Assembly: GCA_947462875.1 (NCBI GenBank)
Contig: CANHQJ010000016.1
Location: 1-64,000 of the forward strand
DNA from: Verrucomicrobiia bacterium
Lineage (GTDB): Bacteria > Verrucomicrobiota > Verrucomicrobiia > Verrucomicrobiales > Akkermansiaceae
Reading direction: 5' to 3'
DNA length: 64,000 nucleotides
Shown: in pieces, positions 43,978 to 51,835 of the stretch
Numbering within the stretch: position 1 is the stretch's first letter
How the letters are laid out: the number at the start of each line of letters is the position of its first letter
Made by a program: the position numbers and the translations under genes
The notes under the pieces: model-generated
What the model was told of the DNA's origin: nothing
Seen by the model: only the letters and a program-made list of their open reading frames with translations
The model's database searches: none

Positions 43978-46900
43978 ATGGCAAAACCTGACGGCTCTTC
44001 TTTTTTGTTACTCATGATTGGCATGGCTTCGGCGCAATCCACCGCGCCGACGATGAAATTGCAGGGCACCGAATGGGCGAACGATTCGCTGCTCGGCAGT
44101 CCGGTTGCCATTTCCATGGACAATCAAGGACGCGCCTATGTGACGCAAACGATGCGCCGCAAGGAAAGCGAACTCGATATCCGCGCGCACACGAACTGGG
44201 TTACCGATACACTTTCGTTCGAGAGCGTGGCCGACCGCGAGGCGTTCTATCGTAAGGAATTGAGCGCGGAACGCAGTGAGAAAAACAAGGGCTGGCTGAA
44301 GGATCGCAACAACGACGGTGTTTCGGATTTCCGCGATCTCGCCGTGATTTCGGAAAAAATCCATCGCATCCAGGACAAAGCGGGCAAGGGGGTCGCGGAC
44401 AGCAGCGAGGTATTTGTCGATGGTCTAAACGACTCCATGACGGGCGTGGCCGCTGGCGTCATGAGCTATGGCGATGATGTTTATCTCGCCGCCATTCCGC
44501 GTGTGTGGAAATTTTCCGCGGATCGCAAACCGGGTGCCGCGGACTTCAAAAAGGAAATTTTGTTAGAGGGATTCGGCGTGCGCATTGCGTACTCAGGGCA
44601 CGACATGCACGGCCTGACCATGGGGCCGGACGGGCGCATTTACTGGAGCATCGGCGATAAAGGCCTCAACGTCACCGATGCGAATGGCGTAGTGCACAAA
44701 AAAAACAGCGAAGGCGCGGTGTTGCGCTGTGAACCTGATGGCAGTGGCTTTGAGATCTTCGCCCACGGCCTGCGCAATCCGCAGGAGATCGCCTTTGACC
44801 AATGGGGCAATCTTTTCAGCGTCGATAACGACGGCGACTTCAAGGGCGAGCGCGAGCGCATCGTCTATATCACCGAGCGCAGCGATTCCGGCTGGCGTTG
44901 CAACTGGCAGTACCGCGGCAGTGGATACAATCCGTGGATGGACGAAAAACTCGCCGTGCCGCAGTGGGAGGGCCAGGCCGCCTACATCACGCCACCACTG
45001 GCCAACTACCTCGACGGCCCCAGCGGCTTTCTTTACAACCCCGGCACCGCTCTCGGCGCTGCGTGGAAGGACACGTTTTTTGTAACACTTTTTCCCGGAC
45101 GGAAACTCGCGGCGTTTCAGTTGGAACCATCCGGCGCGAGCTTTCGCATGACCAATGACCGACTCGCCTTCAGCGGCCCGATGATGACAGGCCTCTCGTG
45201 GGGCCCCGATGGCGCCATCTACGTAGCCGATTGGAACAGCGCCGCGTGGGATCCGCACGACAAAGGAAAAATCTGGAAGCTCGACGTCGAGGACAAAGAC
45301 AAACATCCGCAACGCCTCGCCACACAGTCGCTGCTGCGCGAAGGCATGGCGAAAAAATCCGTCACGGAGCTGGCGGAGTTGTTAGGCCATGACGATCAGC
45401 GCGTGCGTCGTGATGCGCAGTTTGCTCTCGCTTCGCGTGGCGAAGCCAAAATTCTGTTAGCTACCGCGCAAAACCACAAATCGTTGCCTGCCCGTGTCCA
45501 CGCGATCTGGGGAATCGGCCAACTCGGTCGCAAAGACGCGAAAGACGTTGCCCCCCTTCTACCATTACTAAAAGACCCTCAAGCTGAAGTGCGCGCTCAA
45601 GCCGCCAAAGTCATCGGCGATGCCGCTTATCAACCAGCCGCTGACGAACTCGCCGCCTTGCTGAAAGACCCCGAAGTTCGTGTGTGCTTCCACGCCGCCA
45701 TCGCACTCGCGAAAACTGGTACTCCTGCCGAGCTTCCCGCTATAACGCAAATGCTCGAGCAGAAAGCCGTGGAAGATGTTTATCTGCGCCACGCCGGCAT
45801 TACCGCTCTTGCGGGTGTGGCTGAAAAAAATCCCGCAGCTCTTGCCGGACTCCGGGAACACAAAAGCACCACTGTTCGTCTCGCGGCAGTCGTGGCACTG
45901 CGCCGCTTAGCCGCTGAGCTAGTCATTGCATTTCTCGATGATTTCGATCCGCTCGTACAAGCCGAAGCCGTCCGCGCCATCCACGATGACGATTCCATCA
46001 CCGCCGCCCTTCCCGCACTCGCAGAACTTCTCACAACCTATTCCGGCGCCGATCCCGTCATCCTGCGTCGTGTCATTTCCGCCAACCTTCGCCTCGGCGG
46101 CACGGGGTCAGCGCAACGCCTTGCCGGCTACGCCGCTCTCACCACCGCCCCCGAAGCCATGCGCAAGGAAGCGCTCGATAGCCTCATCACCTGGTTGCAG
46201 CCCGCACCGCTCGACCGCGTGGAAGGCCGCTACCGCCCGCTCGCCCCTCGCCCCGCCAGCGAATTGCAAGCGGCTCTCTCCAAGACCGCCGAGGCCCTGC
46301 TCGCCGATGCCTCCGCCGCCATCCGCCAAAGCACCTGCGAGCTGATCAAAATCGCAGCCTTTGACAAAGCCAATCCCTCCCTGCACCGCCTCGCCGCAAA
46401 TCAAAAAGAAAACGCTGCCGTACGCGCCGCCGCCTTGCAAACTCTCGCCGCGCTCAAGGACCCCGATCTCGCCCGCGCCACCGAGTCCGCACTTTCCTCC
46501 AACGAGGCCAGCCTCCGCAACGCCGCCCTCCAACTCCTCGCCCGCGCGGGTGGTGCCAGCGAAAAAGTCATCCCACTCCTCGAAAAAGTGTTGGAAAAAG
46601 GCAAACCCGCCGAAATGCAGGACGCCTTCGCCACACTCGGAAGCATCAAGAGTCCCGCCGCTCGGAAAACGCTCCTTTCCTGGATGAAAAAACTCCCATC
46701 AAATGCCGTGCCCGAGGCCGCCCGCCTCGATCTGTTGGAAGCAGCCCGCGCCCAGAACGATGCCGCATTGACCGATGCCATCGCTGCTTACGAAAAAAGC
46801 AAATCGCCCGATGACAAACTCGCCGCCTTCCGCGAAACCCTGCAAGGAGGCAATGCCGCCCAAGGCAAAAAAATCGCGCTCGAACACCTGGCCGCGCAGT

Positions 46901-47262
46901 GCACCCGCTGCCACAAGATCGGCAAAGAGGGCGCGGAGGTAGGCCCCGATCTATCGAAAATCGGCAAACGCATGAACCGCGAGCAGTTGTTAGAAGCCAT
47001 CGTATTACCCAATGCCACCATCGCCAAAGGCTATGACGTCATCATGATCACACTCAAGGACGGCAAAACCCTCAGCGGCAGCGTGGAGAAAGAAAATGCC
47101 ACCGAGCTCCACCTGCGCGGTGCCGACAAATCACTCACCACCCTCCGCATCGATCAAATCAAGAGCCGCACCGTGCCCCAGTCCATGATGCCGCCCATGG
47201 ATGCCCTGCTCAACAAACGCGAGCTCCGCGACGTGATCGAATACATGACGACGCTGAAATAG
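43978..47262 (+). CDS. PVC-type PQQ/beta-propeller, HEAT-repeat, haem-binding protein (TIGR02603-like)
   Basis: A 1094-residue secreted protein. A signal peptide is near residues 1-19 (F-L-L-L-M-I-G-M-A-S-A-Q). A beta-propeller (about 30-430) resembles soluble sugar dehydrogenases, with G-L-T-M-G-P-D-G-R-I-Y-W-S-I-G and H-G-L-R-N-P-Q-E-I-A-F-D. A long HEAT-repeat array (about 460-940) follows. The C-terminal domain has C-T-R-C-H-K-I-G near 977 and the G-P-D-L-S-K-I segment of the Planctomycete haem-binding domain TIGR02603. The ATG at 43978 is 46 bases after the previous stop. The role is unknown, probably redox chemistry with a sugar or polymer substrate outside the cytoplasm. Confidence 0.9.
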   Translation: MAKPDGSSFLLLMIGMASAQSTAPTMKLQGTEWANDSLLGSPVAISMDNQGRAYVTQTMRRKESELDIRAHTNWVTDTLSFESVADREAFYRKELSAERSEKNKGWLKDRNNDGVSDFRDLAVISEKIHRIQDKAGKGVADSSEVFVDGLNDSMTGVAAGVMSYGDDVYLAAIPRVWKFSADRKPGAADFKKEILLEGFGVRIAYSGHDMHGLTMGPDGRIYWSIGDKGLNVTDANGVVHKKNSEGAVLRCEPDGSGFEIFAHGLRNPQEIAFDQWGNLFSVDNDGDFKGERERIVYITERSDSGWRCNWQYRGSGYNPWMDEKLAVPQWEGQAAYITPPLANYLDGPSGFLYNPGTALGAAWKDTFFVTLFPGRKLAAFQLEPSGASFRMTNDRLAFSGPMMTGLSWGPDGAIYVADWNSAAWDPHDKGKIWKLDVEDKDKHPQRLATQSLLREGMAKKSVTELAELLGHDDQRVRRDAQFALASRGEAKILLATAQNHKSLPARVHAIWGIGQLGRKDAKDVAPLLPLLKDPQAEVRAQAAKVIGDAAYQPAADELAALLKDPEVRVCFHAAIALAKTGTPAELPAITQMLEQKAVEDVYLRHAGITALAGVAEKNPAALAGLREHKSTTVRLAAVVALRRLAAELVIAFLDDFDPLVQAEAVRAIHDDDSITAALPALAELLTTYSGADPVILRRVISANLRLGGTGSAQRLAGYAALTTAPEAMRKEALDSLITWLQPAPLDRVEGRYRPLAPRPASELQAALSKTAEALLADASAAIRQSTCELIKIAAFDKANPSLHRLAANQKENAAVRAAALQTLAALKDPDLARATESALSSNEASLRNAALQLLARAGGASEKVIPLLEKVLEKGKPAEMQDAFATLGSIKSPAARKTLLSWMKKLPSNAVPEAARLDLLEAARAQNDAALTDAIAAYEKSKSPDDKLAAFRETLQGGNAAQGKKIALEHLAAQCTRCHKIGKEGAEVGPDLSKIGKRMNREQLLEAIVLPNATIAKGYDVIMITLKDGKTLSGSVEKENATELHLRGADKSLTTLRIDQIKSRTVPQSMMPPMDALLNKRELRDVIEYMTTLK

Positions 47263-47268
47263 CTGTAA

Positions 47269-47661
47269 TCAATATTTCAGGATTTTCAGTCCTTCGATCC
47301 GAGAGAAGTCTTGCAGATTTTTTGTGACCAGAAAAAGATCATGCTCGAGAGCGGAAGCCGCTATCCAGAGGTCGTTTGTGCCGATCAATTGTTTTTTCTT
47401 ACGCAAGACTCTCGTGATGGAGGCATAGCGCAACGCTGTCTTTTGCGTCATGGGCACTACTTGAAATCGTTGTAACAGGCTCGTACAGATGGGCGATTGC
47501 GGATCAGCAAAACCTTCCGAAAATTCCCCTACCGTGATGAGTGAAATCATCGGCACAGCCGCCGCATGCAGGCGCAAAAATTGCATCGCATCTCCCGCGC
47601 CACGCTTCATCTCACGTTCGATATCAATGAGAAAACAGGTGTCAAAGAGTAACTGTTTCAT
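47269..47661 (-). CDS. VapC-type PIN-domain toxin
   Basis: A 130-residue PIN protein with F-D-T-C-F-L-I-D, V-G-E-F-S-E-G-F and T-N-D-L-W-I-A-A-S-A-L. These supply the acidic metal-binding residues (Asp, Glu, Asp/Asn). It starts at 47661 with a 4-base ATGA overlap to the antitoxin stop. VapC toxins cleave tRNA or rRNA. The gene is next to the rtc RNA-repair locus, which seals tRNA-like breaks; the link is inferred only. Confidence 0.9.
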   Translation of the reverse strand: MKQLLFDTCFLIDIEREMKRGAGDAMQFLRLHAAAVPMISLITVGEFSEGFADPQSPICTSLLQRFQVVPMTQKTALRYASITRVLRKKKQLIGTNDLWIAASALEHDLFLVTKNLQDFSRIEGLKILKY

Positions 47662-47897
47662 GCCCATGGATCATCGGGTGCGGCATCGTGTTGCTGCGCT
47701 TTTTCCAAATACCGCAATGTTTTTTCATCCGCCTTGGGCAGATGGGGCAAAGCGGCGAGAAGATCGCCGCAAGTCATGACTGGTGCGTCCCATTTTGCCC
47801 GCTTGATTACTTGAGAAAAGGAATCCCTTTCCGAACGCCGGGCCCGCCGCAACGCTTCGTAAGCTTCCATGTCAATCGATATGGTTTTCGTAGCCAT
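47658..47897 (-). CDS. VapB-type (DUF217-like) antitoxin
   Basis: A 79-residue protein. ATG at 47897 is chosen since M-A-T-K-T-I-S-I-D-M is the expected start of a short DNA-binding beta strand followed by two helices. A S-F-S-Q-V-I-K-R segment is typical of DUF217-type VapB antitoxins. It binds and blocks the PIN toxin just downstream. Overlap with the toxin ORF is 4 bases. Confidence 0.85.
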   Translation of the reverse strand: MATKTISIDMEAYEALRRARRSERDSFSQVIKRAKWDAPVMTCGDLLAALPHLPKADEKTLRYLEKAQQHDAAPDDPWA

Positions 47898-47972
47898 GCA
47901 TGCAGCATACACAGATATGGCTCGATTTCAAATCAAAAATCCCCATGGGTATCCAGAAGCGCCGTCTCGGTT

Positions 47973-49580
47973 TCACCGGCACACCTGATCGAAACTCAAC
48001 CCAAACTTCGCCAGATATTTCTTCAGCCGATCCGCATCGTTCGCCACGGCGCGCTGTTTTCGCGATACCGCGAAGAGCTTGCGCCCGGCGTCCGATAGTG
48101 TGTTGCTGTCGCGGCAGGTTTTTATCACATATACCAACTGCACCCGGTCAAACGGATCGAGATTCGCCGCTGTCTCTTCGCCGAGAATTGTCGTTAGATC
48201 AATTGAATCACCTTCGACTGCTTGTTCCGGGCGTTGCCACGATTGTTTCAGGCGCGTCACTTCTTCCTGCACGTCCATAGTGGTGATACGACCTCGTGGC
48301 GCAAGGGTAGCCATGCGTGTGATCGCCGCATTCAGATCGCGGAAATTCCCGAGCCACGGCGTATCTGCCGCCAGCGCGAATTTCAGAAACGCCTCGCGCG
48401 CTTCTTTGTTGAAGCTCACGGAGCGACCTTGCTTTTCCGCATAACGCGAAAGCTCATAGTCAATGTTCGGCAACAGATCCTCGCGCCGCTGGGCTAACGA
48501 TGGCAGCTCGAACGACCACAGATGAATCCGCGCCAGCAAGTCCTCGCGAAATTTTCCCTCGGCGACCTGCTGTCGCAAATCGCGATTGGTGCCGGCGATC
48601 AGTTGGAAATCACTCTTCACCATCTTGTCAGAGCCCACAGGCAGAAAGATTTTTTCCTCCAAGGCGCGCAGCAGCATCGCCTGTTCATCGAGGCCGAGCT
48701 CGCCGATTTCATCCAGAAACAACAAGCCGCCATGCGCCTCGCGCAGCAATCCCGGTCTGTCCTTTTGCGCGCCCGTGAAGCTGCCCTTCACATGCCCGAA
48801 CAAGGTGGATGCCGCCAAGTCCCCGCGCAGAGTGGCGCAGTTCACTTCCACAAAATTCCCGCGCAATCCGCCGCGTTGTTGCCGCAGCTCGTAGATGCGT
48901 TTTGCCAGTTGTGATTTTCCGGCGCCTGTCGGCCCGCTGAGCAGGATGGGCTCCTTGGATCGCAGGGCGACTTGTTCGATGCGTGCGATCATCTGGTTGA
49001 AGCGCGCGTTCCTGGTCTTGATGCCGCTTTTGAGAAAATCCGTATCCTCGATGTGCTGCTCCTCGAAGCGAGTACTAAGTTTATCGTACTTTGACAAATC
49101 CAGATCGATCACATCATAGCGCGGCTGCGACAGGCCCGTGTGCTTGCGCCCCGCCGGCGGACTCGTCTGGATCAGCTTGGCGGGCAAAAATCCCGCTTCG
49201 GTCAGGAGAAACAAGCAGATTTGAGCAACGTGTGTGCCTGTGGTGATGTGGATATAATACTGCTCATGATCGGTATCGAACGCATACGATTTCGCCCAAT
49301 CATACAGCGCGCCATAGACCTTTTCAAAGTCCCAGGCATCACCCTCAAAGTCTAACAGATGCGGCCGCACCTCGCTGCCCGGCGATACCTGAAGCGCATC
49401 GCGTGCGACATCGCGCGCGAGGCTTTCAAAGGTTTTTTCGTGCAGCAATTCCAGACGGCTCACGAGAAAGTCCTCATGCTGAAACAACGATACCGTGGGC
49501 CGCCAGTGCTCCCAACGATCCTCGCCCCGGCCCCGCCGATCCAGTTGCGTGCCTAACAATCCGATGACTACCTGCTTCAC
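47973..49580 (-). CDS. rtcR: RtcR, CARF-domain sigma-54-dependent activator
   Basis: A 535-residue protein, the usual length of RtcR. The GTG at 49580 (V-K-Q-V-V-I-G-L-L-G-T) is used, as it matches the known RtcR start; upstream residues look like non-coding sequence. Residues 1-180 form the CARF-like sensor with H-I-T-T-G-T-H-V-A-Q. The AAA+ domain has G-P-T-G-A-G-K-S (Walker A), a G-S-F-T-G-A loop (typical GAFTGA variant, contacts sigma-54), and L-L-F-L-D-E-I-G-E-L. A C-terminal winged helix binds DNA. It activates the divergent rsr-Y RNA-rtcBA operon in response to RNA with 2',3'-cyclic ends, as known for enteric RtcR. Confidence 0.96.
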   Translation of the reverse strand: MKQVVIGLLGTQLDRRGRGEDRWEHWRPTVSLFQHEDFLVSRLELLHEKTFESLARDVARDALQVSPGSEVRPHLLDFEGDAWDFEKVYGALYDWAKSYAFDTDHEQYYIHITTGTHVAQICLFLLTEAGFLPAKLIQTSPPAGRKHTGLSQPRYDVIDLDLSKYDKLSTRFEEQHIEDTDFLKSGIKTRNARFNQMIARIEQVALRSKEPILLSGPTGAGKSQLAKRIYELRQQRGGLRGNFVEVNCATLRGDLAASTLFGHVKGSFTGAQKDRPGLLREAHGGLLFLDEIGELGLDEQAMLLRALEEKIFLPVGSDKMVKSDFQLIAGTNRDLRQQVAEGKFREDLLARIHLWSFELPSLAQRREDLLPNIDYELSRYAEKQGRSVSFNKEAREAFLKFALAADTPWLGNFRDLNAAITRMATLAPRGRITTMDVQEEVTRLKQSWQRPEQAVEGDSIDLTTILGEETAANLDPFDRVQLVYVIKTCRDSNTLSDAGRKLFAVSRKQRAVANDADRLKKYLAKFGLSFDQVCR

Positions 49581-49736
49581 GCGGGGACCTTGCCAGAATT
49601 TTGGATAAAATACTAGCGAAAATTCTATGATATACCGAAAAAATGAGAAGCCCAAAAATCCAGAAAGAAAAAATCACATCAAAAAATCATTGGTAAATCA
49701 ATGGTTTCAGCGCTTCCATCATCATTCTCGAAAATC

Positions 49737-49753
49737 TTGGCACGCACCATGCC
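49737..49753 (+). promoter_or_regulatory. sigma-54 promoter of the rsr-rtcBA operon
   Basis: TTGGCACGCACCATGCC matches the -24/-12 consensus TTGGCACG-N4-TTGC well: GG at 49739-49740 and GC at 49751-49752 are 10 bases apart. It lies 31 bases before the rsr start and points to it. RtcR, which needs sigma-54, is encoded divergently upstream. This is strong support for RtcR control. The gap upstream is AT-rich but an RtcR site could not be told apart. Confidence 0.9.
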
Positions 49754-49783
49754 AATAGGATCACAACAACACCAAACACCAAC

Positions 49784-51352
49784 ATGAACAAAACACTCTT
49801 CACATCCCTCCGCTCGGCACTGCGGTCTCCCGCTGCCACCAACGATGCCGGTGCTCCCGCCTATCGGTTTTCCGCCGAAGCCGCATTGGCCCAGCTCGCC
49901 TGCACCGGTTGCCTATCGCAAACGTTTTACGCCACGGCGGAAACACAACTGGATCGCGTGCTGGAGCTGGCTCGCCAAGTGGATGCCGATTTCCTCGCTC
50001 GCACCGCCCTCTATTCTCGCGAGGTCGCTCACATGAAAGACATGCCTGCCCTGCTCTGCGCCGTGCTCGCCTCGCGTGATCTCGATCGCTTGAATGAAAT
50101 TTTCCCGCAAGTCATTAACAATGCAAGACTCCTGCGGAACTTCGTGCAAGCCATTCGCTCCGGTGTCACGGGTCGGAAATCTCTCGGCAGCGCCCCGCGG
50201 CGTCTGGTACGTCAATGGCTCGACCGCGCCGATGACGAAACGCTCCTGGCCGCTACGATTGGTAATGATCCTTCGCTCGCCGATGTGATCAAAATGGTTC
50301 ACCCGAAACCGCATTGCGCCCGTCGCGAGGCCTTCTATGCCTGGATCATCGGCCGACCGTACGACCCCGCCTTGCTGCCCGCCATCGTGCAGGAGTTCGA
50401 GGCCTGGAAAGCGGATCGTTCCCAGCCTTTGCCGCGCGTGCCGTTTCGTTTGCTCACCGCCGAGCCACTCACCACGCGGCAATGGACGGAAGTCGCACTG
50501 TATGCGAACTGGACGACCACACGCATGAACCTCAACACCTTTGCCCGTCATGGCGTGTTGAAAAATGCCGAGTTGGTGACACTGCTCGCCAAGCGTTTGT
50601 CCGATGCCACCCAGGTGCGCCGTGCCAAAGTGTTTCCCTATCAACTGCTCGCCGCTTTCCTCAATGCGGAGTCGAACATCCCGCAAGCACTCACCCTCGC
50701 TTTGCAGGATGCCCTCGAAATCGCCACGGAACAGGTGCCGGCCTTGCAAGGGAATGTCTCTGTCGCCATCGATATCTCCGGCTCGATGCACAGCCCCGTC
50801 ACCGGTCAGCAAAAAGGCCGCAGCTCGCGCGTTCGTTGCCTCGATGCCGCCGCCCTGATCGGTGCCGCCATCGTCCGCAAAAATCCGTTAGCCACGATCA
50901 TTCCCTTCCACGAAATCGCTCTGAGCCAATCCCTGAACCCGCGCGATTCCGTGATGACGAATGCCCGCATGCTGGCGAATCTGCCATCCGGCGGAACCGA
51001 TTGCAGCGCCCCGCTGCGATGGATCAATCAGATGAATGCCTCGCCTTCCCTGGTGATCATCGTCTCCGATAACGAGTCCTGGTGTCATGCCCACAACCGT
51101 CAAACGACTCCGGTCATGCGCGAGTGGAGTAAAATCAAAGCACGCCAGCCCCATGCCAAACTGGTGTGCATCGACCTGGCCCCCAATACCACCACCCAGG
51201 CTCCGGACCGCAGCGATATCCTCAACATCGGTGGCTTCAGCGATGAAGTCTTCACCCTCGTGAAAAATTTCGCCGACAGCAACGCCTCACCCGATCACTG
51301 GGTGCGGCGCATCAATCAACAGGTATTGCGCGCCAGACAGCGCATCGCTTGA
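49784..51352 (+). CDS. rsr: Rsr, bacterial Ro60 orthologue (TROVE/vWA)
   Basis: A 522-residue protein. The N-terminal half is the helical TROVE ring that binds Y RNA and the ends of misfolded RNA. Typical stretches are F-L-A-R-T-A-L-Y-S-R-E, M-K-D-M-P-A-L-L and M-N-L-N-T-F-A-R-H-G-V. The C-terminal vWA-like domain has a complete MIDAS: D-I-S-G-S (Asp330), G-G-T-D, and S-D-N-E-S. In Deinococcus and Salmonella Rsr works with Y RNA to guide exonucleases. It is the first gene after the sigma-54 promoter, and three Y-RNA structures follow within 425 bases. Confidence 0.97.
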   Translation: MNKTLFTSLRSALRSPAATNDAGAPAYRFSAEAALAQLACTGCLSQTFYATAETQLDRVLELARQVDADFLARTALYSREVAHMKDMPALLCAVLASRDLDRLNEIFPQVINNARLLRNFVQAIRSGVTGRKSLGSAPRRLVRQWLDRADDETLLAATIGNDPSLADVIKMVHPKPHCARREAFYAWIIGRPYDPALLPAIVQEFEAWKADRSQPLPRVPFRLLTAEPLTTRQWTEVALYANWTTTRMNLNTFARHGVLKNAELVTLLAKRLSDATQVRRAKVFPYQLLAAFLNAESNIPQALTLALQDALEIATEQVPALQGNVSVAIDISGSMHSPVTGQQKGRSSRVRCLDAAALIGAAIVRKNPLATIIPFHEIALSQSLNPRDSVMTNARMLANLPSGGTDCSAPLRWINQMNASPSLVIIVSDNESWCHAHNRQTTPVMREWSKIKARQPHAKLVCIDLAPNTTTQAPDRSDILNIGGFSDEVFTLVKNFADSNASPDHWVRRINQQVLRARQRIA

Positions 51353-51360
51353 TCACTCTC

Positions 51361-51398
51361 AGGGGCGATGCATCGTTCTGACTTCGGTCATCGCCCCT
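51361..51398 (+). terminator. hairpin just after rsr
   Basis: A perfect 10-bp stem (51361-51370 with 51389-51398) lies 8 bases after the rsr stop. An alternative inner hairpin TGAC-TTCG-GTCA has a UUCG tetraloop. There is no T-run, so it is more probably an attenuator, processing hairpin or 3' protection of rsr mRNA than a true terminator. Confidence 0.5.
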
Positions 51399-51405
51399 TA
51401 TCCCC

Positions 51406-51533
51406 TTCCGATGAATGCCCTAATGATTCCATTGGTCGTCGGTTCGAATCCGACCCTGCTCCCCGGCAGGTAGCTCAGTTGGCAGAGCAGTCATAGAAAA
51501 GCGTCATGATAAACTTTGTCATCGGAATTTTTT
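51406..51533 (+). ncRNA. yrlA: Y RNA-like RNA 1 (YrlA type, permuted tRNA-like module)
   Basis: A 9-bp terminal stem pairs 51406-51414 with 51519-51527, then six T (51528-51533) follow, as at an intrinsic 3' end. The 5' side shares GAATGC..ATGATTCCAT (51413-51432) with RNA 3. Inside is a permuted tRNA-like module: T arm GTCGG-TTCGAAT-CCGAC (51438-51454), acceptor-like hairpin CCTGC/GCAGG (51455-51459 with 51466-51470), then TA and D arm GCTC-AGTTGGCA-GAGC (51473-51488). This T-acceptor-D order is known for bacterial YrlA RNAs, which bind Rsr. Confidence 0.88.
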
Positions 51534-51546
51534 CTCACTAACATTT

Positions 51547-51612
51547 TTGCCGAATGCCGAATGAAACTACATTTATCACATGTTAGACGTTTCATTCATC
51601 CCTTGTCGGCAA
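51547..51612 (+). ncRNA. Y RNA-like RNA 2, minimal Y stem without tRNA-like module
   Basis: A 7-bp outer stem (51547-51553 with 51606-51612), an internal loop ATGCC opposite ATCCCTTG, and a perfect 9-bp inner stem (51559-51567 with 51589-51597) closed by a 21-base loop. The internal loop is at the same place and of the same kind as in RNA 3 (ATGCA opposite ATTCCTTG), and GAATGC is shared by all three. It lacks a T arm and a D arm. It may be a stand-alone Rsr-binding stem or a degenerate copy. Whether it is a separate transcript is unknown. Confidence 0.72.
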
Positions 51613-51635
51613 TCCATTTTCATCTTACAAAATTT

Positions 51636-51775
51636 GATTCACGAATGCAGCGATGATTCCATGGAACTACGAGCGTCGGTTCGATTCCGGCCCAGCCAAC
51701 GCTGATTCAACTCAGATTGGCTGGTCGACCAGTGGCAGGTCAGTAAAAAAATCATCGCATTCCTTGTCGTGAATC
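51636..51775 (+). ncRNA. Y RNA-like RNA 3 (permuted tRNA-like module)
   Basis: The outer stem is 9 bp and perfect (51636-51644 with 51767-51775). The internal loop is ATGCA opposite ATTCCTTG, and the inner stem is 9 bp and perfect (51650-51658 with 51750-51758). The module inside is permuted: T arm GTCGG-TTCGATT-CCGGC (51675-51691), an 8-bp perfect acceptor-like stem (51692-51699 with 51717-51724) and D arm GACC-AGTGGCA-GGTC (51727-51741). Primary sequence differs from RNA 1 but architecture is the same, so the pairs co-vary. No clear U tract follows. rtcB starts 60 bases on. Confidence 0.88.
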
Positions 51776-51835
51776 TCCTTCCTAATCTTGAAGCTCTTAC
51801 CACTGATCACTGCTCACTAACAACTCAACACTTTT

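Noticed and set aside
51438-51488. apparent tRNA gene fragments
   Set aside because: The T arm precedes the D arm and no anticodon arm exists, so this is not a broken tRNA; it is the permuted module of a Y RNA, repeated with different sequence at 51675-51741.
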